Shown: positions 43,103 to 51,934, counted from the stretch's first letter. The stretch: 52,530 nucleotides of DNA from Mesorhizobium sp. (GCF_024710845.1 NZ_JANJTZ010000055.1:1-52530); one strand, 5' to 3'. The notes: generated by a model from the sequence alone, not told the origin. Program-made: numbers and translations.

Positions 43103-43503
43103 GGTCCGGTCCTCCGTTCAGCCGGCACAGACGCCGTATCGACGCCCGGGATGTTCCAGACCTCGGCGCCGGCGGCAGCGTAGCGGATGGCGACCGCGTG
43201 CAACGGTGCATAGGAGAGGTCATGCCAGGGGGCTGGCTCGGGCTTGCGGCCAACGGCGACCAGCGGTCCACCCAAGGTTAGTTGCACCACGACGTCGCAC
43301 GCCACACACCGGCTGTCGATGACCGGGAGGCCGGCGGCGATACATTGGATCTTAATCGCCTCGCAACCGTAGCCCGAGAGCATCGCGCCGTCGCGATAGT
43401 GGAGTGTGAAGCCGCCGCGGCCGATGGAGAGGTGACCGCCCGGCGTTTTCAGAGCGGCGGCGATGTCGGTGGAATAGTCTGTGGTGGATTGCGGTTGCAG
43501 CAT
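43099..43503 (-). CDS. Hypothetical protein, 134 aa
   Basis: The product has a beta-rich N-terminal part (GHLSIGRGGFTLHYRDGAMLSG), a pair of cysteines (SRCVACDVVVQLTLGGP), and ends with GAEVWNIPGVDTASVP. It probably folds as a small globular domain; no family recognised. The start follows CGGAGATCCCCTC. It is coupled to the 66-residue gene. Confidence 0.6.
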   Translation of the reverse strand: MLQPQSTTDYSTDIAAALKTPGGHLSIGRGGFTLHYRDGAMLSGYGCEAIKIQCIAAGLPVIDSRCVACDVVVQLTLGGPLVAVGRKPEPAPWHDLSYAPLHAVAIRYAAAGAEVWNIPGVDTASVPAERRTGP

Positions 43504-43633
43504 GAGGGGATCTCCGTGACGGCCGGCGGGAGGGGTCCCGGCCTGGGAAGGCCGTCACGATGAAAGCCACCTCCTCGGCCGAGGGGATGGCTGGAGAACC
43601 GAACGGTGCTGAGCGCCGTGACAAAGATGTCGC

Positions 43634-43975
43634 CTACAGGGGTGTGAAGGTTGGTCGTTTGGCGTTGACCATGTACTTTCTGCGTAGCGCCTCGATCCCC
43701 GCATCCTGACGTTCGACCTTGCGCTTCAGTCGGTCGAGGTCGGCCGAGGCATCATCGGTGAGACGGTCGAGGACTTGCCGATAGGCTTCCTCGTCCTTGC
43801 CGGTCCAGTTGTACGTGCGGCGATTGTAGCGATGCGCCTTCGGCCGCGAGTGGATGGCCTCCTCCTCGGCGCGATCGCGCAGCGAACGTTCGAGCTCGAA
43901 CAGATTATGCCGCGTTTCGCGCAGACGGGCCTCCATTCGGGTCAAAGCCGTGCAAGCTTCAGGATGGCTCATCAT
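43634..43975 (-). CDS. Hypothetical coiled-coil protein, 113 aa
   Basis: Long helices dominate: ALTRMEARLRETRHNLFELERSLRDRAEEEA and then DRLKRKVERQDAGIEALRRKY, likely a coiled coil. The start overlaps the stop of the upstream gene (ATGA at 43972-43975), which fixes it. Function unknown. Confidence 0.65.
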   Translation of the reverse strand: MMSHPEACTALTRMEARLRETRHNLFELERSLRDRAEEEAIHSRPKAHRYNRRTYNWTGKDEEAYRQVLDRLTDDASADLDRLKRKVERQDAGIEALRRKYMVNAKRPTFTPL

Positions 43976-44751
43976 GGTGTGTCGCCCTGCCGCCCGCCGG
44001 GAATAAGCTTCGCCACCCGGCGCACGACGACGGGTCGGGTATGGGCCGCCTGGGCAAGGCGGCCGATCAGGTCGAGCTCGGCGTCCGAGCAGTCGCCGCG
44101 CACCTCGAGATCGATCCAATGACCGGCCCGGCCGACGTGCGAATCCCGCAGCCGGTGGCCGGATGAGGTGTAAAAACTCTCATGCGGGTCGTTGAGTCGC
44201 ACGCGGGTGCGCAGAAACAGAATGCCCGATCCGAGATTGCCGTAGAACAGGAACTCGTCGGCCGGCGTGGCCTTCGGGCCGCCACCGATTTTTCGATGGC
44301 CGATCTGGCGGAAGGCTTCGTCGAATTTTTCCGGGTTCGGGGTGGTGCACGCCGTCAGCTTGCCGTCAAAGACCCAGGGCGGGTGCTGGGGGTCGACCCG
44401 TCCGACAGCGATCTGGTGCAGCAGGTCGAGCAGATAGGTGGGATCGGCGGGATAGGGGCAACCCCGCCAGAGTTCTCGGACTGTGCGGCGGAGGTCGTCG
44501 TGCAGCGCAAACAGTCGCGCACGGGCTTCGCGCCAACGTGCGGCGCGCAGGGCGCGCTGCTCGCGTTCGCGTTCGTCCCACCAGATGTGGCGGCGGGCCA
44601 TTTCTTCGTCGACGCCATGCTGGCCTGCAGCGATCATGTCCGCGAAGAGTGGCAGCGCCTCCCGTTCGAGGCGCTGCTTGCGCTTGAAGGCGGCGCGTTT
44701 GCGTGACGTGTCGCAATAGGGCTCGGGCTTTGGCCAGGGATGGAAGCGCAT
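43972..44751 (-). CDS. Hypothetical protein, 259 aa
   Basis: The product starts MRFHPWPKPEPYCDTSRKRAAFKRKQRLEREALP, a basic helical region, then RRTVRELWRGCPYPADPTYLLDLLHQ, and a beta-rich C-terminal half (DEFLFYGNLGSGILFLRTRVRLND, then GHWIDLEVRGDCSDAELDLIGRL). The start sits at the expected stop of the DUF2958 gene (TGATG), so the two are coupled. No family recognised, but the order DUF2958 then this protein is familiar from such elements. Confidence 0.7.
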   Translation of the reverse strand: MRFHPWPKPEPYCDTSRKRAAFKRKQRLEREALPLFADMIAAGQHGVDEEMARRHIWWDEREREQRALRAARWREARARLFALHDDLRRTVRELWRGCPYPADPTYLLDLLHQIAVGRVDPQHPPWVFDGKLTACTTPNPEKFDEAFRQIGHRKIGGGPKATPADEFLFYGNLGSGILFLRTRVRLNDPHESFYTSSGHRLRDSHVGRAGHWIDLEVRGDCSDAELDLIGRLAQAAHTRPVVVRRVAKLIPGGRQGDTP

Positions 44752-45121
44752 CAGGCTCCCCGTGCTTTGCCTGCGCGGCGTTGGAAAGGATGCGGATGGC
44801 CGCGGTGATGCTGCCCGTCTCACGGGCGGCTTCGGCATAGGCTGAGATCGGGAACGCACCAGTGAAGAAGAGGTCGCGCTCGATGCGCATGCCGAACGGC
44901 AGCTCGAGCGTGGCAAGCTCTTCGAGGCTGAACGATCCAATCTCCGGGAAGCCAAGGTCCGCGAGGCCGAAGCAAGTATCGTTGTCCACGTCGAGCTCGG
45001 TCGCGAGCCATGTGCCGATGCCGACCGGATTGAAGAACTTGACCACCGGCACATGATCGCAACCGCTTTGCCGGCCATTGGCGAGGAGTTGTATGCGCTG
45101 CTCAGGTGTCAGCAGTGGCAT
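44751..45121 (-). CDS. DUF2958 domain protein (3' end apparently frameshifted)
   Basis: From ATG 45121: MPLLTPEQRIQLLANGRQSG, then VVKFFNPVGIGTWLATELDVD, FGLADLGFPEIGSFSLEELATLELPFG and ERDLFFTGAFPISAYAEAARE. This is DUF2958, a short family found on plasmids with antirestriction-type neighbours; function unknown. Family members end about 20 residues later. Here the literal frame runs on to 44366, over the next gene; a single missing base near 44760 would restore the stop at 44751-44753, overlapping that gene's start. The coordinates assume this. Confidence 0.8.
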
Positions 45122-45300
45122 GGGATTTTCGGCGGTTTCGTGCACGGTCGTGCTCCGCGACGGGCGGCCGTAAGTCCTTTGCGACCTTCTGACCCGTCAC
45201 GACGAAAAGCGCCGTCCTCCGGGGTGGGAGGAGCGGCGCCTTGGAGTGGCGATGACCGGAAAGCCGACGATGCTATGTGCCGCTTTGCCGGCGAGCCCGA

Positions 45301-46497
45301 TCAGTTAGCGAGGTCGAATAGCTTCTTCGCCTTGCCTTCCAGTTCGAGCCGGACATCCTGGTGCTGCTTGTCGCGAGCGATCCATGTGATGCCCTGCACA
45401 AAATCGAAGACCGAGGCTGGTGGATGGCCTTCGTTGATGAGCACGGCGTCGATGATTTTCGTCGTTTCAGCCTTGGAGAAGCCCCGCTTGCGCAGGAAGG
45501 TGTTCCGGTCATCATCGTCGCGCGCGACGATGCACTCGCGCGCTGCCTTGATGCCGTTGACGAAGGGCATGGGCGAGGATTCGGCGAACTGGATCAGTGC
45601 CGGCTCGGCTTCGAGCGCAAAGCGCGAGGCCGCATATTTTGAGTGCCGGATAGTGATTTCCTGGAAATCCTCGACGCCCCAGATGTTCCTATTTTGGCAT
45701 ACGGCGCGAAGATAAAAACTTGCGATGCCGAGCGTGCGGGCGCCGACCTCCGAGTTCCAGCAGTAAAATCCCCTGAAGAAAATATCGGGCGAGCCGTCGG
45801 GCAGCTTGCCCGCCTCAATCGGATTCAGGTCATCGACCAAGAAGAGAAAGACGTCGCGGTCGGACGCATAGAGCGTTGTCGTAATTTTCGTGATGTCGGC
45901 GTGTGGGTTGTAGATGCTCGTCGACCAGTCGAGCACGCCCGGCACTTTCCAGCGTGTGTCGCCGGTGCCGTTGCCGGCGATCTTCTGAACTGCCTCGACG
46001 AGTTCGTGGTCGAAAATCCTGCCATAGTCCGGACCCGTAACCGCTCGAAGCTCAAGGTGGCCGTTCTCGATCTCCAGCGTCTTGACCTGCTCGGCGCGAT
46101 GCGAGGTCAGGCCATACTGCAGGTTGATGCCAGCGAGCGGCGCCGGCAGCTGGCGCAGATAGGTGGCAGGCGCGCCGACCAGGCTGGCGAGCTGGCCAAA
46201 ACTCCAGTGGGTCGGCGCAATCGGTGCGTCGGAGCCTGGCAGCATCAGCTTCAAGCGCTCAGGGTCATCGCGGCTTGCCTCGACACGTATTGCCTCACTT
46301 GCGACTATACGGGTCTTGCTGCGTTCGGATCGACGCTTCACAGAAGTGTGGAGGTCGGTGAGCGACAGGTAGCGCTCGTCGGCCGGGCGGTTGAACCATT
46401 CCGACGACACGCGGCCGATGCGTTCCCCGCGGCTGACGTCGACCTTGTAGCCGTTGCGCGCGATGCGTGCCGGCGTCTGGATTTCCATATGGGTCAT
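45301..46497 (-). CDS. DUF932 domain protein (phage/plasmid-like)
   Basis: The 398-residue protein has the DUF932 pattern: LSLTDLHTSVKRRSERSKTR, GLTSHRAEQVKTLEIENGHLELRAVTG, YGRIFDHELVEAVQKIAG, FLVDDLNPIEAGKLPDGSPDIFFRGFYCWNSEVGARTLGIASFYLRAVCQNRN and a C-terminal helical part. DUF932 genes are hallmark genes of plasmids and phages and often lie among early-transferred genes. GGAGAACGACC precedes the ATG at 46497. Its leader has the purine-rich element. Divergent from DUF1173. Confidence 0.9.
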   Translation of the reverse strand: MTHMEIQTPARIARNGYKVDVSRGERIGRVSSEWFNRPADERYLSLTDLHTSVKRRSERSKTRIVASEAIRVEASRDDPERLKLMLPGSDAPIAPTHWSFGQLASLVGAPATYLRQLPAPLAGINLQYGLTSHRAEQVKTLEIENGHLELRAVTGPDYGRIFDHELVEAVQKIAGNGTGDTRWKVPGVLDWSTSIYNPHADITKITTTLYASDRDVFLFLVDDLNPIEAGKLPDGSPDIFFRGFYCWNSEVGARTLGIASFYLRAVCQNRNIWGVEDFQEITIRHSKYAASRFALEAEPALIQFAESSPMPFVNGIKAARECIVARDDDDRNTFLRKRGFSKAETTKIIDAVLINEGHPPASVFDFVQGITWIARDKQHQDVRLELEGKAKKLFDLAN

Positions 46498-46694
46498 GGT
46501 CGTTCTCCGCGACGGGCGCCGGGAGCCTCTCTCCCGGTCCTTCACCCGCCACCGGACTCCCGCCTCCCTCTCCCTCTGCCTGCGCCGGCGGCATCCGAAA
46601 AAGTGCCGGCGCGCGGCGCCGCGCCTGCGTCACGGATGCGTGCGCCGTCCCGTGGCCAACCTGCGGGTTGCGTGCAGCGGAAATCCGTGAATCA

Positions 46695-47933
46695 ATGAAG
46701 GCAGGGGATGCGGCGGCGTCCGGAGCAATGGAGGCGATGCGACGTTTCAGGCTGGCTGACCGGGTTATCGAGGAAACGGCACAGGATCTGCCGGAGGCGC
46801 TTGCCAATGCATATCGGCATCGTATCCGGCCCTTATGCATGTGCAAGGAACCCGGTCTTGCGATGTACATTGCACAGGTCGGCGACCAGTACATCGTCAA
46901 ACGGATGCCGCTTTCGGGAAGCGAACATGATGCGGCCTGCCCGTCTTATGATCCGCCCGACGAATTGTCCGGGCTCGGTGTGCTCATGGGCAGCGCCATT
47001 CAGGTCGATCCCGAGAGCGGCCTGTCGGCGCTCAAGGTCGGTTTCAGCCTGACGAAGGTGGGCGCACGGGCAACACCTGTTGCTGGGGCGAACAGCGCGG
47101 ATAGCGTGGCCGACGACACGAGGAAATTGTCGCTACGCAGCCTGCTGCACTATCTCTGGCACCAGGCCGAATTGACAGCCTGGATGTCGAGATGGGTGGG
47201 CAAGCGCCATTGGTGGAACATTCGCTGGCATCTGCTTGAGGCCGCGCGGCAGATGACGGTAAAGGGCGGCGGGCTCAGCGATGTGCTGTTCGTGCCCGAA
47301 CCGTTTCGTGCCTCGGACAAGGCTGCGATCGAGCAGCGGCGGGCCGTGGCGCTGGCGCCTGCATTGCCGCAAAGAAGCGGGCCTCGGAAACTGATGATCT
47401 TGGTGGGCGAGGTCAAGGACATCTCGCCGGCGCGGACAGGTCATCGACTGATCGTCAAGCATACGCCCGACTTTCCGCTCATGCTGGATGAAGAGCTCCA
47501 TCGCAGGCTGCGGGCACGCTTCGAAAACGAATTGATGTTGTGGGGGGCTGATGAAGCTTCCCACCTGATGGCGATCGCGACCTTCGGGCTGACCCCGACA
47601 GGATTGGCCGTCGTAGAAGAGATGGCGCTGATGGTGGTTTCGGAGAACTGGATCCCATACGACTCCGTCTACGAAAAGAAGCTGATCGATTCACTCGCCA
47701 AGCTGAGCGCGCGAAGCGTGAAGGGCTTGCGCTACAGCTTGCTCGCGGAGCGACCGAGTGCAGCGGCCATGCTGCAGCGTCAGCCGCGTCCGCTTGCGCT
47801 CTATATTATCCCACCCACAGTGGACCGGTACTACGAGGAAGCGCTTGAAGAGCTCATCGCCTCGCGGCCGGATGTCGATGCATGGACGTGGAGGGTTACC
47901 GACGGGGAAATGCCCCCTTTCGCGAATCGGTGA
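46695..47933 (+). CDS. DUF1173 family protein
   Basis: The product of about 400 residues matches DUF1173 throughout: RRFRLADRVIEETAQDLPEALANAYRHRIRPLCMCKEPGLAMYIA at the start, KRMPLSGSEHDAACPSYDPP with paired Cys and His, DTRKLSLRSLLHYLWHQAELT, KRHWWNIRWHLLEAARQM and FVPEPFRASDK. It is frequent on alphaproteobacterial islands; function unknown, perhaps a metal-binding DNA-processing protein. Starts at 46695, 46728 and 46737 are all in frame with mediocre ribosome sites. Its 3' end overlaps the cspA-like gene on the other strand. Confidence 0.88.
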   Translation: MKAGDAAASGAMEAMRRFRLADRVIEETAQDLPEALANAYRHRIRPLCMCKEPGLAMYIAQVGDQYIVKRMPLSGSEHDAACPSYDPPDELSGLGVLMGSAIQVDPESGLSALKVGFSLTKVGARATPVAGANSADSVADDTRKLSLRSLLHYLWHQAELTAWMSRWVGKRHWWNIRWHLLEAARQMTVKGGGLSDVLFVPEPFRASDKAAIEQRRAVALAPALPQRSGPRKLMILVGEVKDISPARTGHRLIVKHTPDFPLMLDEELHRRLRARFENELMLWGADEASHLMAIATFGLTPTGLAVVEEMALMVVSENWIPYDSVYEKKLIDSLAKLSARSVKGLRYSLLAERPSAAAMLQRQPRPLALYIIPPTVDRYYEEALEELIASRPDVDAWTWRVTDGEMPPFANR

Positions 47934-48242
47934 CGACATGCCATTCGAGGCGCGACCGTCGTGCACTATGCGAAGCGAATTCCGGACTTCCAGGCCCTTC
48001 TTGCCCTGCCCGGACTGGAAGACGACCTTTTGTCCGTCGACCAGCACGCTGAGCCCGGACCGGGATAGCGCGGTGGCATGTACGAAGAGATCCTTCTCAC
48101 CGTTATCGGGGGCAATGAAGCCGAAGCCCTTCTCCGAATTGTACCACTTGACCGTGCCCTCGCTCTCCGTTTGCGCACCCGTGTCGTCAGTAGACTCTGA
48201 AGGTGAACCCGGATTCGTTCTGATCGGTTGCTCTGCACACAT
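47691..48242 (-). CDS. Cold-shock domain protein with extended C-terminal frame
   Basis: The cold-shock domain is complete at about residues 28-95: GTVKWYNSEKGFGFIAPDNGEKDLFVHATALSRSG, with both RNA-binding motifs (KGFGF, LFVH). These proteins melt RNA structure. The usual product would stop right after EVRNSLRI; here the frame runs 90 residues further and 243 bases into the DUF1173 gene. A single missing base before 47966 would restore a stop at 47966-47968. The tail is therefore doubtful. Confidence 0.75.
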   Translation of the reverse strand: MCAEQPIRTNPGSPSESTDDTGAQTESEGTVKWYNSEKGFGFIAPDNGEKDLFVHATALSRSGLSVLVDGQKVVFQSGQGKKGLEVRNSLRIVHDGRASNGMSSPIRERGHFPVGNPPRPCIDIRPRGDELFKRFLVVPVHCGWDNIERKRTRLTLQHGRCTRSLREQAVAQALHASRAQLGE

Positions 48243-48428
48243 CGGCTTCCCGCGGCTTGGTCCGCGGTGCGCGCCCGCGAACGATAAGATCTCGACCCCA
48301 AGCCGGGGGTTAGAAAACCGCCACAGACGGTCCCTGCGACCTTTAGCACCGAGGCGCCTGGACATATTGGGTAGCTGCGTGGCCCCGCATAGTGAGCTCA
48401 GGCGGGCAGTTCAACAGGAATTTGGCGA

Positions 48429-48713
48429 ATGACGAAACCGCAGCACTTTGTCGGATTAGATGTATCACAGAAAAGCACAGCCGTTTGCATCATTGATGAC
48501 AAGGGCAAGGTCATTTCGGAAGGCATGTGCCTGACCAGACCATTCGATCTGGCCGACTATATTCGCAAACGGTCTGATTGTATCGAGAAGGTCGGCCTTG
48601 AGGCTGGCGCCCTTTCACCGTGGATTCACACGGAATTGATGAAGGCAGGTTTGCCAGTCATCGTGCTCGAGACTCTTCAGACCTATCGCGCTTTGTCGAT
48701 GCGTCGGAACAAG
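48429..48713 (+). pseudogene. IS110-family transposase, N-terminal part, split by insertion
   Basis: MTKPQHFVGLDVSQKSTAVCIIDDKGKV is an IS110 DEDD-domain start, continuing to LETLQTYRALSMRRNK at 48713. The expected next residues, TDKNDARGLAELMRMGED, resume at 50099. The break is caused by the IS110 element at 48714-50098. The start follows AATTTGGCG, with no strong ribosome site. Confidence 0.85.
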
Positions 48714-48786
48714 ATGGTGTGTCCCGGCTGACGGGTGCAAGTTCGGCTGCGTGGCTGAAGCCGCATGCGTCAAGGAGGATTTGACC

Positions 48787-49820
48787 ATGTATTACTGCGG
48801 CCTGGATGTTTCGTTGCGGGAAACTGCGATCTGCATCGTCGATGCCGAAGGCAAGATCTGCAAAGAGAAGAAAGTGGCGTCCGATCCGGAGGCGATCGCC
48901 CAAACGATCCTGGAGTCCGGCTATGCTTGCGAGAAGATCGGACTGGAGGCGGGGTCGACAGCAGCCTGGCTGCAGGCGGGCCTCGTGCCTCACGAGTTAC
49001 CGGCAATTTGCATCGACGCACGACACGCAGCGGCGATGCTCCACGCAGGGCTGCGCAATAAATCAGATCGCAATGGTGCGCGCGGCATCGCACACCTCAT
49101 GCGCATGAACGCATATCGGCTGGTCTGAGTGAAGTCGGAATATGCGCAGCGCCTTGGCGCATTGTTTACGGCTCGGAATACCCTCCAGGATCAGCTTATC
49201 CGGATCGAGAATGTCATCCGTGGACTGCTACGCTGCGACGGCATATCGCTCCCACTTGGGCGAGACATTTCGACAAGGAGGTGCGCGAACGGATTGGCGA
49301 CCATGCTACGGTCATGCTGACAATCGAGCCGCTGCTGGTTGCTCGCGCTGAGCTCTTGCGCCAGCGAGCCGTATTCGATCGCCGCATCATATCGCTGGCG
49401 CGGCGGTACGAAGTTTGCAAGCTGCTAATGACAATGCCGGGTGTGGGAGCACACGTTGCGCTGTCGTTCAGAGCGAGTGTCGATGATCCTGCCCGGTTCC
49501 GTCGTTCGCGCAATGTTGGGGCGCATTTCGGTCTTACGCCGCGCAGATATAGCTCGGGTGAAATTGATCTGTCGGGGAGGATCCGCAAGATGGGCGATCG
49601 CCACACGCGCCACATGCTCTACGTGGCCGCTCAGATCACCCTTCGACGAGACCAGGGTCTTTGGCCGTCGATGAAGGCGTGGGCAATGAAGATTGCGAAG
49701 AGCCGCGGCCTCGCGAAGGCGCGCGTTGCCCTTGCACGCCGGATTGCAGTCGCCCTGCACAAGATGTGGCTGACGGGCGAGCCGTTCCGGTGGCAGAAAA
49801 CGGCGCTTGCCAACGTCTAG
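48787..49820 (+). pseudogene. IS110-family transposase of the nested element (stop codon and frameshift)
   Basis: MYYCGLDVSLRETAICIVDAEGK begins the DEDD domain, with NKSDRNGARGIAHLMRMNAYRLV. A TGA at 49126-49128 interrupts the frame, which continues in register as VKSEYAQRLGALFTARNTLQDQL. A missing base near 49266 then shifts to FDKEVRERIGDHATVMLTIE and the Transposase_20 part (LLMTMPGVGAHVALSFRASV, then AHFGLTPRRYSSGEIDLSG), ending at 49820. It is inactive as read. Confidence 0.85.
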
Positions 49821-50098
49821 TCGAGGATTTTGAACAATCGTATCCGCTGCGGCGGAAGTCCCGGCAAGGGACGGGTGAGGGTGAGAGCGACCGTTCGTTT
49901 GGTGTGCCGTCGGCCGACCAAGGAACGCCGTGAATAAGATGGCTCCACCCCTGCCCAGATGAACGCCATCCTGTGCCGGCCAAGCGCCGAGCACGAAGAG
50001 AAGACTGTTCCATTGCCGGATCAACCAACGCCAAGGCGACAATGATGGAGAAAGTCGATGTAAATGAAAACCGCTTGACGAATGCCGGGACAGAGAAG
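49821..50098 (+). ncRNA. Candidate bridge-RNA region of the nested IS110 element
   Basis: The right noncoding end is 278 bases against 73 on the left. In the IS1111 branch of IS110 the bridge RNA that selects donor and target comes from the right end. The stretch is gene-free and has short pairable segments, but I could not draw a convincing two-loop structure by eye. Position is the main support. Confidence 0.35.
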
Positions 50099-51024
50099 AC
50101 CGACAAGAATGATGCGCGGGGCCTGGCCGAGCTGATGAGAATGGGAGAGGACTGATTCGCGTTGTCCACCTCAAAAGCCTTTGGGCGCAAGAAGTGCGCA
50201 CAACATTGTCGTTGCGACACAACCTGGTGGACATGCGCGTGACGCTAGAGAACCGTATCGCCGGCCTTATGAAGCCATTCGGTCTTCTGGTTTCCCGTGG
50301 CTCGATCACCCACGAGACCTTCCGGCAAAGAGTTCTAGACAAGCTCAGGGACGCAAATCTGGATGGTGTGAACTTGATCGGGCCTATTTTACCAATGCTC
50401 GACATGCACGGGGACATGTGGCGGCAGATCGACAGCTACGACAAAGAGGTCGACAAAATGGCTCACATGGACCCTGTTTGCCGAAGGCTGATGACCGTTC
50501 CGCACGTCGGGCCAGTAACAGCGTTGACCTATGTCACCGCTATCGATGATCCATCCCGGTTCAAGGACGCTGATGATATTGGTGCCTACTTCGGCCTGAC
50601 GCCACGTGTCTTTCAATCTGGTGAAAGCCACCAGTCCGGCAAGATCAGCAAGCGCGACGACAGCATGGTTCGGCTGGCGCTGGTCAGACCTGCCACGGTG
50701 ATGCTGGTCAGCACCAAAACCTGGACACCGCTGAAGGCATGGGGCGTCAGGTTGGCGCGGCGCGTTGGCTTCAACAAGGCTAAGATCGCGGTCGCCCGCA
50801 AGCTCGCCGTTCTGCTCCACAAGCTCTGGGTGAGCGGTGAGGTCTATCGACCAAAAAAGATCAAGGAACCCCCGGCCCTGCTGAAGGTGCCGTGGTGTAG
50901 CAGGTTTCCTGTTTTCTACCAGGAAACGGTCTCTGCAGGGACGAAGGGATGTGGTGACGTGCGCGTGACGTATTGGGCGCAGATCGAGCCCGTTGTGACA
51001 TATTGGCAGCCCCTCCCTTTTTGA
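50099..51024 (+). pseudogene. IS110-family transposase, C-terminal part of the split gene
   Basis: It resumes TDKNDARGLAELMRMGED, then after one missing base (near 50152) IRVVHLKSLWAQEVRTTLSLRHNLVDMRVTLENR, and the Transposase_20 domain: LMTVPHVGPVTALTYVTAID and DDIGAYFGLTPRVFQSGES. The family end is near LLHKLWVSGEVYRPKK (50850); the rest to 51024 is probably readthrough. With 48429-48713 it makes one transposase broken by insertion and frameshift. Confidence 0.85.
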
Positions 51025-51376
51025 ACCCAAAATTGCGGCGGATCATGAGATCCCGGCCAAGGTCGTCCATGACGACGATCAGTCGATTTGACCGCGGAGA
51101 GAATGCTGACCCGATTGCAGAGGCGGTCCCTGCTCACCAGAAAGGATGGTGCATGCGGAAAGATTGAAACGGTGCTTGACGGAAACACGCGGCTAGAGAA
51201 TGCATCACAGGCCCCCGGCCGTTGGCCAGAGGAACCTCGGTGTCGCTTCAGCCGACACCAGCTCTGTGGTCGGAATTTCTACGCCCCGGGGCGGCGCGTA
51301 CCGCCTCGGGGCACGTTATATTCCATCGTTGTGCTCAAGACCGGCGGAGCTGGTTAGTGCCAATTTCCGCAGAGAC
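51025..51376. other. Noncoding stretch between IS110 remnant and LuxI fragment
   Basis: No gene seen. An imperfect GC-rich hairpin (51290-51316: GCCCCG, CGG, then CCG, CGGGGC) lies about 60 bases after the minus-strand luxI-like stop and could be its terminator. The left part may belong to the outer IS110 element's noncoding end. Confidence 0.4.
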
Positions 51377-51934
51377 TCAGGACCATGCGGCGGGTTTTCC
51401 CGCGCCTTCCAACGGGGCCGAAAGCACAACGGGCGGCAGCCCTCCCACCTGATCAAGGCGCGCGGGCATATCGTTCGTCATTTCAAACAGCCCGGCATAG
51501 GTCATTGTCTTTCCGATTCGCGCCGGTGTCCCAATGATCTTGAAAGGGCAATTGGCCGCCCGAAAAATCCGGGCCATTCGCGCGTCGAAAACCGAGACGA
51601 CATGCTCGATCCCAGCTCGCTGGCAGGCTTCCACGATGCCGCAAAGCAGCTCGATCGTTGTGCGGTTCACGATGTGGTTTGCATCACCCCGCGTACCTGC
51701 CAGCACAATTCGGGGATTGATCGCGAATCTCGAACTCTCCCAGATCAGCGGACTTTCGACCGTACCGTCCGGGACCAATATCGAGAAAACGTCCCTGAGC
51801 ATGTTCGGTCCAGTGGTCGGCAGCAGCCGGACGGCACCGCACAGCTGTCCGGACTTGTCATCAATGGACAGCAGGTAGAGCGGGTCCTCATCATCAAAGC
51901 GGTCGACCTCGCGAACGTCGCGTACTGTTACCTC
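51377..51934 (-). pseudogene. LuxI-type acyl-homoserine-lactone synthase, N-terminus missing
   Basis: The frame reads REVDRFDDEDPLYLLSIDDKSGQLCGAVRLLPTTGPNMLRDVF, then SPLIWESSRFAINPRI, and FKIIGTPARIGKTMTYAGLFEM: the LuxI/TraI acyltransferase from the D-x-D-x-x-D region on. The first 35-40 residues, which hold the conserved Arg and Trp of the active site, are absent; an in-frame TGA lies just upstream and no start is seen. It probably belonged to a quorum-sensing switch for conjugation. Inactive as read. Confidence 0.82.

Larger units (their letters stand above)
48714..50098 (+). mobile_element. IS110-family element inserted in another IS110 transposase gene
   Basis: The host reading frame stops matching after AACAAG (48713) and resumes at ACCGACAAG (50099), so the inserted unit is about 1385 bp, flanked by AAG or AAGA on both sides. 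It holds one decayed transposase (48787-49820) and a long 3' noncoding end. No terminal inverted repeats are seen, as expected of IS110. Confidence 0.8.

Noticed and set aside
40436-43183. A 915-residue plus-strand reading frame
   Set aside because: It is the antisense shadow of the ParB-like gene; the translation lacks family signatures and ribosome site, whereas the minus strand has clear ParB motifs.
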